A stretch of 64,000 bases of DNA from Bacillus sp. 03113. GTDB lineage: Bacteria; Bacillota; Bacilli; Bacillales; Cytobacillaceae. The stretch is from NCBI RefSeq assembly GCF_006546985.1, contig NZ_VATK01000014.1:57675-121674 (forward strand), read 5' to 3'. The notes under the pieces are model-generated. The model saw nothing but the letters and a program-made list of their open reading frames with translations, did not search any database and was not told the origin of the DNA. The position numbers and the translations under genes are program-made. Positions 27,158 to 37,204 of the stretch are shown here, one piece after another (within the stretch, counting starts at the first letter, position 1; every line of letters begins with the position of its first letter).

Positions 27158-28348
27158 TTATTCACTTATTTCTTTTTTATTAGGTGCTATAGGAACTTGC
27201 ATTTCATTTGCCAAATTAAATTTGCCAACATGGCTTACTTTCGCGTTTTCAATTTTTACTGCTCTATACTTAAATTCCTTTGCCGTTAACAAAATCGCTT
27301 CAATCATATGAAGAGCCTTTGAACCTTCTGGAATAATAGTATTATTTGACAAATAGATCGTTAATATTTTGTCTGATTCTTTTATTTTTTCAATATTTAA
27401 CTCTTTAGGTATAGATGCTTTCAAATCGTGGTCTTCCTTACTCAAACTCATAGCTGATAGCGCGTCTTGAATCGTTTGATACTGTTCATCAGATGGAACA
27501 AGATACGGTTTATCCGTCATTTTATTTGGGTAGTAAAAGAAGTAGCCGTGCTTCCCGGAATCTGTAACGGATAGTTCGTATAATTTTCCCTTATTCCCAA
27601 ATTCGATCCCTTGTTGTCCATCTGTCATTAAACTTACCTTCTCGATATTCATTAATAAAAGCTCACTGGAAAGTATTTTTTGAAACATTATTTCCGAACC
27701 AGAACCAGTTCCATACTGGTGATTATTTGGTACATCCACAATAAGTTTTTTATGCTCAGGTTTGTATTCAAGCTTTGCATTTAGAGGATAATAATCGGAT
27801 AGTCCCCACTCTTCCTCAGTTAGTTTAGGCATATTGTCTTTAAATTGGTCAAATTTAGTCTTAGCAGAATTTTTCTCCACCAATATACTAATTGGGACGA
27901 CGACTTGGGCATCTTGGGAAGGAATAGCATAAATCAGTAACTCTTTGTTTTTTAAATCTTCTTCATTTACAGTTGTACCCTCATTAACTGTATCTGCTGT
28001 ATTCAAGCTATCCTTTTGAGTCGAGTCAAAATTTATCGATTCTGCTTTACGCATATCTGACTTATCTAGACTATTTTTCATCGTCTTATCCATTGAAGCA
28101 GTTGATTCTCCAACACTACTTTTATCTTCGTTACTTGAATCGTTTAAGAAGGTTGGAACAAGCAAGAAAAAAACTAGTAAAGCTGCTGCTGTTGCAAACG
28201 ATGGAATAATCCAATTTACCCTTCTACTTTTGTTTATTTGAATTGAAATATTTTGATAGATGTCGCGGGGGTCACGGGGGTCTTTTACTTTGGGAAGCTG
28301 TTTAATCCATTCCTCTAGTTGATTATCGCTCCACTCTGACTTTCTCAC
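27158..28348 (-). CDS. rsiX: Anti-sigma-X factor RsiX
   Basis: A 396-aa protein with a cytoplasmic N-terminal domain (1-43), one membrane segment (about 45-66) and a large extracytoplasmic part with a Ser/Asp/Lys linker and a C-terminal GerMN-like region. Its start overlaps the end of sigX by 26 nt, the usual sigma/anti-sigma coupling. It should hold SigX inactive at the membrane. Assignment rests on context and topology; sequence is divergent, as is common for these regulators. Confidence 0.85.
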   Translation of the reverse strand: MRKSEWSDNQLEEWIKQLPKVKDPRDPRDIYQNISIQINKSRRVNWIIPSFATAAALLVFFLLVPTFLNDSSNEDKSSVGESTASMDKTMKNSLDKSDMRKAESINFDSTQKDSLNTADTVNEGTTVNEEDLKNKELLIYAIPSQDAQVVVPISILVEKNSAKTKFDQFKDNMPKLTEEEWGLSDYYPLNAKLEYKPEHKKLIVDVPNNHQYGTGSGSEIMFQKILSSELLLMNIEKVSLMTDGQQGIEFGNKGKLYELSVTDSGKHGYFFYYPNKMTDKPYLVPSDEQYQTIQDALSAMSLSKEDHDLKASIPKELNIEKIKESDKILTIYLSNNTIIPEGSKALHMIEAILLTAKEFKYRAVKIENAKVSHVGKFNLANEMQVPIAPNKKEISE

Positions 28349-28874
28349 TCACTGTCCCCTCCTTTGCCATCCGTTCACTCATATGCTTTTTCAATACTTT
28401 CAATGCTCTATGCTGAGTGGTTTTAACCTTGCTTTCTGTCCATTCTAGAGCATCTGCCGTTTCTGCAATCGATAGCTCTTGTATATATCTTAAAATAATG
28501 ACCATTTTTTGGTCTAATGTACAATATTCTAGACAACGATAGATGAGTTGAACCTCTTCTTTAAGAATCGCCAATTCCTCAGGAATCGGATGATCATCTT
28601 TAATTTGCTGTTTTGAAAGGTCAAACTTTTCAATGATACTTTGCTTCAAGCTTTTTTGCTTACGGAATGAGTCAATCGCTACGTTTCTAGCAATAGAAAA
28701 TAACCATGTTTTCTCACTGCTTTTCCCCTCAAATTTTTGATAGGATTTCAAAACACGGATATAGACATCCTGTACAAGATCTTCTGCTTGCTCCTTATTC
28801 TTTACCATGTAAAATAAAAATTGAAATACATCCTGATGATACTTCGTATAAAGTTCATTAAAAACGGAGTCCAT
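28323..28874 (-). CDS. sigX: ECF sigma factor SigX
   Basis: A 183-aa ECF sigma factor. Region 2 is visible at FQFLFYMVKNKEQAEDLVQDVYIRVL and region 4 at DQKMVIILRYIQELSIAETADALEWTESKVKTTQHRAL. In B. subtilis sigma-X controls cell-surface modification (dlt, pssA) and resistance to cationic peptides. An ECF-type promoter directly upstream suggests autoregulation. Located before resE, as in B. subtilis. Confidence 0.92.
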   Translation of the reverse strand: MDSVFNELYTKYHQDVFQFLFYMVKNKEQAEDLVQDVYIRVLKSYQKFEGKSSEKTWLFSIARNVAIDSFRKQKSLKQSIIEKFDLSKQQIKDDHPIPEELAILKEEVQLIYRCLEYCTLDQKMVIILRYIQELSIAETADALEWTESKVKTTQHRALKVLKKHMSERMAKEGTVSEKVRVER

Positions 28875-28901
28875 TTATAAACCTCCCCGTTTACAAAATT
28901 A

Positions 28902-28928
28902 GTCGTTTTCTATGTACAAAAAGTTTCA
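28902..28928 (-). promoter_or_regulatory. Putative autoregulatory sigma-X promoter
   Basis: On minus TGAAAC, 17-nt spacer, CGAC, about 30 nt upstream of sigX. This fits the ECF pattern TGnAAC-N16/17-CGAC known for B. subtilis sigma-X. Confidence 0.7.
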
Positions 28929-28937
28929 CTTTTAATA

Positions 28938-29133
28938 AGAAAAGCTCGATCGGCCCTGAAGAAAAATGTTCTAATGGCTCAAAAAGTGTTTTTTACTTTT
29001 TAGAGACATTCGGTTATTTTTCACAAGGGCTAGGTGCTGACCGATTTAAGACGCCACGTCCTTATGTCTTCATCGGCACTCGTAATCGGGTACATCGAAG
29101 CTAGACAATTAGAAAAGCGGTAGCACCCTGAAG
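28938..29133 (+). repeat. Modular intergenic repeat copy R9 (A+B+start of another A)
   Basis: Decayed AGAAAAGCTCG, then GCCCTGAAGAAAAATG ... TTTTTCACAAGGGCTAGGTG (module A), ACCGATTTAAGACGCCACG (module B), then CTAGACAATT and AGAAAAGCGGTAGCACCCTG. Lies between sigX and the resE terminator. Confidence 0.85.
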
Positions 29134-29135
29134 TA

Positions 29136-29176
29136 AAATAAGGAAGGAACAATTAGATGTTTTTCCTTCCTTATTT
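29136..29176 (-). terminator. Terminator of resDE
   Basis: Perfect AAATAAGGAAGGAA / TTCCTTCCTTATTT stem, 13-nt loop, located 39 nt after the resE stop. Confidence 0.85.
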
Positions 29177-29214
29177 AACCGTTTATGAAAAATATTCGTT
29201 CTTGTTGTATCATA

Positions 29215-30990
29215 CTATCCTTTCATTCGTGGAAGAAAGAAAGTAAAAGTCGTTCCATGACCAAGCTTACTTTGCACGTCTATATTGCCCTTGTGTGCCT
29301 CAATTATATTTTTTGCGATGGCAAGCCCTAAACCGGTTCCTGACCGACCTCTTGTCCTTGCTTTATCTGCCTTATAAAAACGCTCAAAAACAAATGGTAA
29401 ATCTTCTTCTGAAATACCTTCTCCTGTATCACTTACTTCAATCGATAGTCCACGGCCATCTTCAGTTACTGTGACTTGAATCGATCCTCCAGAAGATATA
29501 TGCCGTATGGCGTTATCAATTAAATTCGTTAAAACCTGCTCCATTCGATCTGGATCAAAAAAGAATATATCATTCTCACATTTGTATTCAACATGTAACA
29601 TGATCTCTTTTTCTTTTACTAAACCTTGAAATTTTCTAATGATCCTTTGAATATAAGGATGTAATTCTACTTCTTCTATATTCAAATGCTTATGTCCTGC
29701 TTCCATTCTTGCTAAATCTAACAATTCGTTTACAAGACGACCCATTCTTAGTGATTCATCATAAATGATGCTTGCCATTTCTTTTTTCTCTTCATCCGTG
29801 CCTGCAATATCATCCACAATCGCCTCACTATAGCCCTGGAGCATAGAAATTGGTGTTCTAAGCTCATGAGAGACATTGGCAATAAAATCATTTCGGAGTT
29901 TATCCAGTTTTCTTTCTTCAGTCATATCCCTAATAACAGCTACAGCACCTCGAATATATGTATTATTATACAACGGACTTACTATAACAACCCAGAATCG
30001 TCCTTGAAGAGAAATCTCGCCTACTTGTTCATCTTCGGTGCTCAATGCGAGTTGAAATAAATCCATCACTTGTGATGGGATTGCTTCCGTATTCTGATGC
30101 GTCCGATCTTGCTCATAATACCAATAATGAAGAAATCGTTCCGCAGGAGGATTTGTAATTAAAATGGTCCCATCCCTACTGAATGTAATAACTCCATCCG
30201 CCATTCCGCTTAGTATGCTCGAAAGCTTTTCTTTCTCCTGACTTAGAGCATTCATATTAAATTTTAATTGTCTACCCATTTGATTAAAGGCTGTTGCTAA
30301 TTCTCCAATTTCATCATGTGTTAAAATGGGAACCTTTGTATCAAACTTTCCTCTTGCTACAGCAAAAGCAGCCTCTCGCATCTTCCTCAATGGAGATGTG
30401 ATTCGTGATAAAAGGAAAAACGCAAAAATAGTAGTCAACACAATCGCTACACCTGCAGCTAAAAAAATAAACTTCGTCGTCGACCGAGTGGTCTCTTCCT
30501 CAAAAGGCTGATAGACATAAACCGCTCCTGTTTCCCCTGTTTTCGAGTGGAAAGGAATTCCGATCATGACCATCTTTATTTCCTTATTAGAACCCTTAAG
30601 ATCTCTATGATAGGTTGTAACAATGGTTTTCTTTTTTTCTTGTATCAACACCTGAGAAAGTTCTTTATTTTTAAGAAAATAGGAAATTGGAATAGAAAAA
30701 TTCCTTGAATTAACTGGTGAATGAAAGGCTTCATTTTTTGTTTTTGCAATTGTCATTCCCATCTTTTCATCCAATAAATCCCATGAAACTTCTTGACCGA
30801 GGGTATCATCATATTTTTCAAAAATGGTCGCTACTTTAGTAGCAGTACTTGATAAGTTTTTCTTCATCTCATCAATGTGGTAATTCTCGAAAAATTCTAG
30901 AAGCATGAGTGTAAGGATAAACAAGACAAAGGAGACAAGAAAAATGATAGTAATCCATAATTTACCAACAACACTTCTCCAGAGCATCAT
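29215..30990 (-). CDS. resE: Sensor histidine kinase ResE
   Basis: A 591-aa membrane kinase. It has two membrane segments (about 10-33 and 173-194) flanking an extracellular sensor, a HAMP domain (about 195-247), a PAS domain (about 255-360) and HisKA with phosphorylated His375 in NVSHELRTP. The HATPase_c domain has N, G1 (DTGEGI) and G2 (GRSGTGLGLAI) boxes. ResE phosphorylates ResD in response to oxygen limitation and nitric oxide. Start overlaps resD by about 4 nt. Confidence 0.96.
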   Translation of the reverse strand: MMLWRSVVGKLWITIIFLVSFVLFILTLMLLEFFENYHIDEMKKNLSSTATKVATIFEKYDDTLGQEVSWDLLDEKMGMTIAKTKNEAFHSPVNSRNFSIPISYFLKNKELSQVLIQEKKKTIVTTYHRDLKGSNKEIKMVMIGIPFHSKTGETGAVYVYQPFEEETTRSTTKFIFLAAGVAIVLTTIFAFFLLSRITSPLRKMREAAFAVARGKFDTKVPILTHDEIGELATAFNQMGRQLKFNMNALSQEKEKLSSILSGMADGVITFSRDGTILITNPPAERFLHYWYYEQDRTHQNTEAIPSQVMDLFQLALSTEDEQVGEISLQGRFWVVIVSPLYNNTYIRGAVAVIRDMTEERKLDKLRNDFIANVSHELRTPISMLQGYSEAIVDDIAGTDEEKKEMASIIYDESLRMGRLVNELLDLARMEAGHKHLNIEEVELHPYIQRIIRKFQGLVKEKEIMLHVEYKCENDIFFFDPDRMEQVLTNLIDNAIRHISSGGSIQVTVTEDGRGLSIEVSDTGEGISEEDLPFVFERFYKADKARTRGRSGTGLGLAIAKNIIEAHKGNIDVQSKLGHGTTFTFFLPRMKG

Positions 30991-31703
30991 TCATGGACAA
31001 CCTCAAACTTATAGCCCACGCCCCACACTGTAACAATCATTCTAGCTGCTGGTTCAGAGACTTTATTTAGCTTTTCTCGGAGTCTCTTAACGTGTGTGTC
31101 AACTGTTCTCAAGTCGCCAAAAAACTCATAATGCCACACTTCTTTTAACAATTGTTCACGATCGAATACACGATCTGGTGATTTACCTAAAAAGTAAAGC
31201 AGCTCATATTCCTTTGGAGTAAGGCTTACTTCGATTCCATCAGCTAATACACGATGAGCATCATGATCAATCATTAAGTGAGGGAAAACAATAACATCTT
31301 TTGTTGTTGTGTCTGTTTGCAAATAGGTGGTTTGTGACGATCTGCGCAGTAAAGCCTTAACCCTTAACACAACCTCTCTCGGACTAAACGGTTTGACAAT
31401 ATAATCATCCGTACCAGCTTCAAAGCCTTGTACTCGATTTACCTCTTCTCCCTTTGCCGTAAGCATAATAACTGGAGTTGCCTTTTTCTCCCTTAATTCC
31501 TGGCAAACTTCAATCCCATCTTTTCCAGGCATCATAAGATCTAAAAGAATGACATCGTAATCAGTTGCAAAGGCTTTCTCAAGCGCTTCTTTCCCATCCT
31601 CAGCTTCGTCAATTGTGTAATGTTCACGCTCTAAATACATTTTAAGTAATCTTCTAATTCTTTCTTCATCATCAACAATTAATATTTTTGTGTTATTTTC
31701 CAT
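30987..31703 (-). CDS. resD: Response regulator ResD
   Basis: A 238-aa OmpR-type regulator. The receiver domain has acidic residues Asp11-Asp12, phosphorylated Asp55 (LLDLMMPG) and Lys in LTAKG; the C-terminal winged helix carries RTVDTHVKRLREKL. It activates res, ctaA, fnr and nitrate/nitrite respiration genes in B. subtilis. Follows resC by 42 nt, so res is likely one transcription unit with internal promoters. Confidence 0.96.
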   Translation of the reverse strand: MENNTKILIVDDEERIRRLLKMYLEREHYTIDEAEDGKEALEKAFATDYDVILLDLMMPGKDGIEVCQELREKKATPVIMLTAKGEEVNRVQGFEAGTDDYIVKPFSPREVVLRVKALLRRSSQTTYLQTDTTTKDVIVFPHLMIDHDAHRVLADGIEVSLTPKEYELLYFLGKSPDRVFDREQLLKEVWHYEFFGDLRTVDTHVKRLREKLNKVSEPAARMIVTVWGVGYKFEVVHE

Positions 31704-31745
31704 TTATGAAAATACCCCCTAAGCAAGTTTAAAATAGCATTTTCG

Positions 31746-32930
31746 TTATGTCCCTGCATATGAATGTAATCCTGCAATAACAAGATTGACTGCAATTAAG
31801 TTAAACATAATAATGATAAAACCTATGACAGCTAGCCAAGATGATCTCTCTCCATGCCAGCCTCTTGAAAGACGTAAGTGCAAGAACGCCGCATAGAATA
31901 GCCAGGTAATGAGTGCCCACACTTCCTTTGGATCCCAGCCCCAAAAACGCGTCCATGCAATTTGCGCCCAAATCATGGCAAATATTAAGGCACCTAGTGT
32001 AAACACCGGAAATCCAATGAGAACAGAGCGGTAACTAATTTCATCAACTAAATCTAATTTTATATGTTTTACCAAGGGCTTTAATGTTGCTGCTAATCTT
32101 TTACGAATTAACAGACGAAGAATTCCGTAGAGGAAAATTCCAACTCCAATTGACCATACAACTGTATTTAATTTTTTCGCATTTATCCAAGCTGGCATCT
32201 CTACTATAGGCTTGAACCTGTCTGCAGTTACCAGTTCCCCCTTATTAGGGCCTATAAAAGCTGGAATTGAATATTCTTGGACAGCGATTTGATTCGTTTT
32301 ATCTTTCCAATTAAAGGATACTTTATAATCCATAACACTGAAAATGCTCGATACGATTATAAAACCAATTGCACATATAAGACCAACCAATGTGATTTCT
32401 AGCCAAAAAGTTTGTTTACTTCTTTTAGTCTGGTCTACTACTTTTACAAGATAGATTAAGGCAGATGCAAAGCTTACAGATAAAATAGCCTCACCCAAAG
32501 CTGCTGTTGTAACATGGATATAAAGCCAATCGCTTTGCAAGGCTGGGATTAAAGGGGAAATATCTCTTGGAAACATACTCGCATAAGCAATGACTAAGAT
32601 GGCAACTGGTAAGGTAAATAAACCAAGTACAGGCGTTTTATATATATAATAGAGAACGATAAAAGCTCCAACTAAGGCCATACCAAAGAAGGTCGTAAAT
32701 TCAAAAAGATTGCTTACAGGAGCATGCCCTCCTGCTAACCACCGAATAACAAAATATCCTAATTGTGATAGAAATCCCAAAATAGTGATCAGAATCCCTA
32801 TTTGACTCCATCTGTTCATGAAGTTACTTTGGTTTTCTCTTTTATCTTTAATAGCTCCACCAAAAAAAATCGTTGCTGCTAAGTAAAGGATAAAGGCTGT
32901 GTATAATAAATTGCTGCTTAAATTTACCAT
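31746..32930 (-). CDS. resC: Cytochrome c biogenesis protein ResC (CcsA/CcsB family)
   Basis: A 394-aa protein with about eight membrane segments and the tryptophan-rich haem-handling signature [15 protein letters not shown] near the C-terminus, typical of CcmC/CcsA proteins. Together with ResB it carries haem across the membrane and attaches it to apocytochrome c. AAGGAGG precedes the start. Gap to resB is 11 nt. Confidence 0.95.
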   Translation of the reverse strand: MVNLSSNLLYTAFILYLAATIFFGGAIKDKRENQSNFMNRWSQIGILITILGFLSQLGYFVIRWLAGGHAPVSNLFEFTTFFGMALVGAFIVLYYIYKTPVLGLFTLPVAILVIAYASMFPRDISPLIPALQSDWLYIHVTTAALGEAILSVSFASALIYLVKVVDQTKRSKQTFWLEITLVGLICAIGFIIVSSIFSVMDYKVSFNWKDKTNQIAVQEYSIPAFIGPNKGELVTADRFKPIVEMPAWINAKKLNTVVWSIGVGIFLYGILRLLIRKRLAATLKPLVKHIKLDLVDEISYRSVLIGFPVFTLGALIFAMIWAQIAWTRFWGWDPKEVWALITWLFYAAFLHLRLSRGWHGERSSWLAVIGFIIIMFNLIAVNLVIAGLHSYAGT

Positions 32931-32941
32931 ATTCTGCCTCC

Positions 32942-34561
32942 TTAACTATCTCGTTTTTCTGGCAACTGATCAATAGGTTCGCTTATTTCTGTTTCAACCA
33001 ATATTCCTTTTAATTCATTTTTTAACCCGTACCAATTCTTATTCGTATGTGCGGCTGTCCAAATTTGATCTTCATCCCGACGAATCCAAATTCGGCGATG
33101 GTTCCAATAGCTGCCTTGAATGACCCCAATCATAAAGATCACTCCCCCAACGATAAACAGCCATAATGTTAAATCCTTGCGAACGGTTAAAGCTGAAACA
33201 TTTTTTGTTTCTGCTCCTTTAAAAGCCATTTTGTATAGATTATCTCCCGAAGGTTCGATCGTTTGCATAATAGCAGCAAAGCTTACTTCTCCTTCTGGTT
33301 TTTCTGGAGAGTACATTTTAAAAACAAATGCTGGGTTGTTCGGGATTTTTGATTTTGTCGTTGGCTTGCCATCTTCATTGAATTCAAAATCAGGAAAATA
33401 GCCAACAAGCTCTACAGAGTACCCGTTTTGAAGCTCATATTTTTTCTTTGGATGGAACAAATCAACCTTTATACTCCCGAATTCTTCTTGTGTCTCTTTT
33501 CTTATGAGCGCAAAGGACATTTGATTTAGTTCATCTAGTTTATAGTCTACCTGATAAAGAGCGTAGCCTTCAAATTTCAATGGCTGATTCACTCGAATTG
33601 GATAGTCCTTGATTTTTTCTAATTTTGGTTTTTCTCCAGGAAGACTATTCCCTTTCTTCTCATATAAAGTAATATTTGTTTGATAGTTCTTTGCTACTAT
33701 ACCAGCTCGATCAATAGCGTTTTGGAATACTTCATTGTCCTTTTTTTTATCATAAACCTCCAAAAGGAACTGATGATTCTTAATATAATACTGCCCATTA
33801 GTATCTGGTATAACCTTCGTTTCGCCTTCACGCAGCCAAAGAACATCGTCTACATACATTCCAGGAACAAACCTAAGCATGGCACCAATCAAAAAGATAA
33901 TAAGACCAATATGGTTGATATACGGCCCCCATCTAGAAAAACGGCCTTTTTCAGCTAAGAGATGGTTTTTGTCTTCCCGAATATGATATCTCTTTGCTTT
34001 TAGGTTTTCTTTTAACTTTTGATAAGCTTCTTTACTTATTTTCTTTTCTGTCATTGAAAATAATCTTTGCCTCATTAAAAAATGATCATCTTTGATGACA
34101 CGCTGCGCGTTTAAAGCTCGATATAAGGGTACAATACGATCAAGACTGCAAATGACCAAAGATACTCCTATCGAAGCGATTAATAATAAATACCACCAGG
34201 AACCATATAAATGATGAAATCCAAGGACATAATAAATCTTGCCTAAAAAGCCATATTGATCTTCATAGTAAGTGGCCGTATCTGAGACAGGTGGTATATA
34301 CATTTCCTGAGGAAGAATAGTTCCTACTGCAGATGCAATTAGTGTAATCACAATGAGACAAATGCCGACTTTTACAGAAGAAAAGAACACCCATATTTTA
34401 TCAATAATTGTTTTCTGATAGGTTTGTGAACGACGAGCACTCCCCTCATATCGCATGTCTAACAGCTTTTGAGCTATTGGAGACAGTTCTTTCCCACATG
34501 CTTCACAAAGTACTGTTCCATGAGGATTTATATGTCCGCATTCGCACTTTACTTCATTCAT
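32942..34561 (-). CDS. resB: Cytochrome c biogenesis protein ResB (Ccs1 family)
   Basis: A 539-aa Ccs1/ResB protein. A small N-terminal zinc-ribbon-like segment with four cysteines ([17 protein letters not shown]) is followed by membrane segments near 65-85, 120-140 and 215-235. A large extracytoplasmic domain and a last membrane segment near 460-480 complete it. It forms the haem-transfer complex with ResC. Gap to resA is 19 nt. Confidence 0.94.
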   Translation of the reverse strand: MNEVKCECGHINPHGTVLCEACGKELSPIAQKLLDMRYEGSARRSQTYQKTIIDKIWVFFSSVKVGICLIVITLIASAVGTILPQEMYIPPVSDTATYYEDQYGFLGKIYYVLGFHHLYGSWWYLLLIASIGVSLVICSLDRIVPLYRALNAQRVIKDDHFLMRQRLFSMTEKKISKEAYQKLKENLKAKRYHIREDKNHLLAEKGRFSRWGPYINHIGLIIFLIGAMLRFVPGMYVDDVLWLREGETKVIPDTNGQYYIKNHQFLLEVYDKKKDNEVFQNAIDRAGIVAKNYQTNITLYEKKGNSLPGEKPKLEKIKDYPIRVNQPLKFEGYALYQVDYKLDELNQMSFALIRKETQEEFGSIKVDLFHPKKKYELQNGYSVELVGYFPDFEFNEDGKPTTKSKIPNNPAFVFKMYSPEKPEGEVSFAAIMQTIEPSGDNLYKMAFKGAETKNVSALTVRKDLTLWLFIVGGVIFMIGVIQGSYWNHRRIWIRRDEDQIWTAAHTNKNWYGLKNELKGILVETEISEPIDQLPEKRDS

Positions 34562-34580
34562 ACGAATAACTCCCCGGTAT

Positions 34581-35105
34581 TTATGGCTTAATTTGCTCCA
34601 TAAAATCTTGAACCATTTTTTCAGTCAACTCTCCCGTATAAGACTTCACCATTACCCCATTTTTATCTATTAGAAATGTAATAGGAAGCGGATTAATTCC
34701 ATAAGCAGTTTGAACCTGGTTATCACTGTCTATCACAACTGGAAATGATAGTTTATACTGATCAATGAATTGCTGTACAGCGAGTTCCGATTCTCCAACG
34801 TTTACCGCTAAAACTTGAACCCCTTGCTCTTTAAATTTCTGAAACCCGGAATCCAAATAAGGCATTTCCTTTTCACACGGCTTACACCATGTACCCCAAA
34901 AATTTAGTAACACTCCTTGTCCTTGATAATCAGATAGGCGATGCTGATTCCCACCCATATCGACTAATACAAAATCAGGTGCTTTTTTTCCTACTGAAAC
35001 CGTTGCTGCTTCCTCTTTCGTCCAATTTGCATAAAGAGTATAAATTACTGCAGCTCCTAGTAGAAGCAAAATAATTGTTCTGATTAGTAAACGCCGGCTT
35101 TTCAT
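34581..35105 (-). CDS. resA: Thiol-disulfide oxidoreductase ResA
   Basis: A 174-aa membrane-anchored thioredoxin. The N-terminal anchor is at about 5-27; the thioredoxin domain has the active site WCKPC and the cis-proline segment PLPITFLID. ResA reduces the cysteines of apocytochrome c outside the cell. The start MKSRRLL follows GGAGGGGG; the longer frame starts inside that site. Upstream, TATAAT (35136-35141, minus) lacks a good -35, fitting activator-dependent (ResD-type) transcription. Confidence 0.95.
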   Translation of the reverse strand: MKSRRLLIRTIILLLLGAAVIYTLYANWTKEEAATVSVGKKAPDFVLVDMGGNQHRLSDYQGQGVLLNFWGTWCKPCEKEMPYLDSGFQKFKEQGVQVLAVNVGESELAVQQFIDQYKLSFPVVIDSDNQVQTAYGINPLPITFLIDKNGVMVKSYTGELTEKMVQDFMEQIKP

Positions 35106-35201
35106 AGATCCCCCTCCGATTACCATTTGGATACTATTATATCATTTATCACCATAAGGATATTGTTTACACAGCTTAACACATGTGACATTTTTATGAA
35201 C

Positions 35202-35921
35202 TTATTTTTTAGCTAACACTCTCAGCTGCTTTACTTCGTGTGCGGTTAATTCACGACCTTCTCCCGCAACTAATCCATGCAAATTCAAAAATCCGTATCG
35301 TTCGCGCTTTAGTTTCAAAACAGGATGGCCAATCGCTTCGAACATTCTTCTTACTTGGCGATTACGTCCTTCATGTATGGTTAATTCAATGATCGCAGTG
35401 TTCTTTTTCTTATCCAAAGAGATCATTTTCACTCTAGCCGGTGCTGTCTTTCCATCCTCTAGCAAAATTCCTCTCTCTAAGCTTTTTAATTTTTCTCTTG
35501 AAGGAATTCCTTTCGTTTTTGCCACATACACCTTTTCTATTTGGTTGCTAGGATGCATGAGTATATTCGCAAATTCTCCATCATTCGTTAATAAAATAAG
35601 TCCCGAAGTATCGTAGTCTAGACGACCAACCGGGTAGATTCTTTCAGAAATCTCAGGAAAAAAATCGGTTACAACCTTTCTTCCTTTATCATCATTGACG
35701 CTTGAAATGACGCCCCTAGGCTTATATAAAAGAAAATAGACAGGTTCTTCCCGTTCAACAGGCACTCCTTCAACCTCTACTCGATCAGAGGGTGATACCT
35801 TCACACCTAATTCTTTTATTATTTTCCCATTTACTTTAACCTTGCCATCTAGTATCAACTCTTCTGCTTTTCTTCTGGAAGCAAAGCCAGCATGAGCAAT
35901 AACTTTCTGTAATCGTTCCAT
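35202..35921 (-). CDS. rluB: 23S rRNA pseudouridine synthase RluB
   Basis: A 239-aa enzyme with an N-terminal S4 RNA-binding domain (FASRRKAEELILDGKVKVNG) and a RsuA/RluB catalytic domain with the aspartate-containing motif GRLDYDTSGLILLTNDG. It modifies helix 89 region uridine of 23S rRNA (2605 in E. coli numbering). The ATG chosen lies 5 nt after GAGGTGA. Located between spmB and resA, as in B. subtilis (ypuL). Confidence 0.94.
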   Translation of the reverse strand: MERLQKVIAHAGFASRRKAEELILDGKVKVNGKIIKELGVKVSPSDRVEVEGVPVEREEPVYFLLYKPRGVISSVNDDKGRKVVTDFFPEISERIYPVGRLDYDTSGLILLTNDGEFANILMHPSNQIEKVYVAKTKGIPSREKLKSLERGILLEDGKTAPARVKMISLDKKKNTAIIELTIHEGRNRQVRRMFEAIGHPVLKLKRERYGFLNLHGLVAGEGRELTAHEVKQLRVLAKK

Positions 35922-36018
35922 TAATTTCACCTCTAAGTTATTCCAATTCTATCTTAATGAATTATGACATAAGTTTATCCGTTTTCAAAGACTTTGAATA
36001 GGCTTGTTATACGAACAT

Positions 36019-36047
36019 GAAAAAAGATACCTATATCGGTACCCTTT
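36019..36047 (-). terminator. Possible terminator of dacB-spmA-spmB
   Basis: On minus GGTACC-GATATA-GGTATC with one G-U pair, then TTTTTT; about 27 nt after the spmB stop. Confidence 0.5.
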
Positions 36048-36073
36048 TACGAGACTTTATTTTCCACTTTGTC

Positions 36074-36610
36074 CTATTTAGTTCCAAAAAACAGAGTAAC
36101 AACTATGATCGCGGCAATAATGCCAACTAAATCTGCTAGTAGCCCTACCTTCACAGCATCCCCCATCTTTCTGATCCCAACTGCTCCAAAATACACAGTT
36201 AGTACATAAAAGGTTGTATCTGTACTTCCTTGAATGGTTGATGCCAGTCTGCCAATAAAGGAATCTGGTCCGTAGGTCGCCATTAAGTCACTTGTCATGC
36301 CTAAGGCAGCATTACCGGATATTGGACGAATTAAGGCAAGTGGCGCTATCTCAGGAGGAACTCCAATTACTACTAGTACAGGACGTAAAAAATTCATAAA
36401 GAATTCCAGTGCGCCTGACGCTCGAAAAACAGAAATAGCTACCAGCATTCCGACCAAAAATGGAATAATGGAGAATGCGATTTGAAGCCCTTCCTTGCCA
36501 CCTTCAACAAAGCTTTCATAGGTCGGAATTTTTTTATATGTACCGTATAGTAATATAAAACCTATTAATACAGGTACAAGCCATAACGAAAGGATTGAAA
36601 TAATTGCCAT
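36074..36610 (-). CDS. spmB: Spore maturation protein SpmB
   Basis: A 178-aa membrane protein of the nucleoside-recognition (Gate) family, with glycine-rich segments such as FSIIPFLVGMLVAISVFRASGALE and RPISGNAALGMTSDLMATYGPDSF. SpmA and SpmB are needed for proper spore core dehydration. Last gene of dacB-spmA-spmB, 6 nt after spmA. Confidence 0.95.
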   Translation of the reverse strand: MAIISILSLWLVPVLIGFILLYGTYKKIPTYESFVEGGKEGLQIAFSIIPFLVGMLVAISVFRASGALEFFMNFLRPVLVVIGVPPEIAPLALIRPISGNAALGMTSDLMATYGPDSFIGRLASTIQGSTDTTFYVLTVYFGAVGIRKMGDAVKVGLLADLVGIIAAIIVVTLFFGTK

Positions 36611-36616
36611 AATGTT

Positions 36617-37204
36617 TCATCCTCTACGAGTTCTTCGATAATAAAAGTATCGATCAATAAATACAGCACCAATCGCTGAAATGATTGAAGTGATTAAGGT
36701 AGGGCCCACAATTTCTGTAGGAGCTTGTGAGTGATAATTCATGCGTATAGCAATCACCGTTGTAGGAATTAACGTTAAACTTGACGTGTTTATCGCTAAA
36801 AATGTAATCATGGATCTCGTCACCACTTTTTTCCCGCCATTTAATTCCCTTAACTCTTCCATTGCTTTTATCCCTAATGGTGTAGCGGCATTTCCAAGCC
36901 CGAACATGTTAGCCATCATATTAGAGAGAATATATCCAAGCGCTGGATGATTATTTGGTACATCGGGAAAGAGTTTTTTTACAATAGGCCGAAATAAGGT
37001 ACATAGCTTATCCAACAAGCCGGCTTCTTCTGCAATTCTCATAATTCCTAACCAAAAAACAAGAATACTAATTAACCCTATACAAATGGTTACCGCTTCC
37101 TTCGCACCTGAGAAAACAGCTGCATTAACCTCGTTCATCGTCCCATTGATCATCGCAAAAACAATGCCGACCACTGTTAAAAAAACCCAAATGAGATTAA
37201 CCAT
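36617..37204 (-). CDS. spmA: Spore maturation protein SpmA
   Basis: A 195-aa membrane protein of the same Gate family as SpmB, with NMMANMFGLGNAATPLGIKAMEEL and a C-terminal segment VGPTLITSIISAIGAVFIDRYFY. It acts with SpmB in spore dehydration. Its start overlaps the end of dacB by 8 nt. Confidence 0.95.
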   Translation of the reverse strand: MVNLIWVFLTVVGIVFAMINGTMNEVNAAVFSGAKEAVTICIGLISILVFWLGIMRIAEEAGLLDKLCTLFRPIVKKLFPDVPNNHPALGYILSNMMANMFGLGNAATPLGIKAMEELRELNGGKKVVTRSMITFLAINTSSLTLIPTTVIAIRMNYHSQAPTEIVGPTLITSIISAIGAVFIDRYFYYRRTRRG

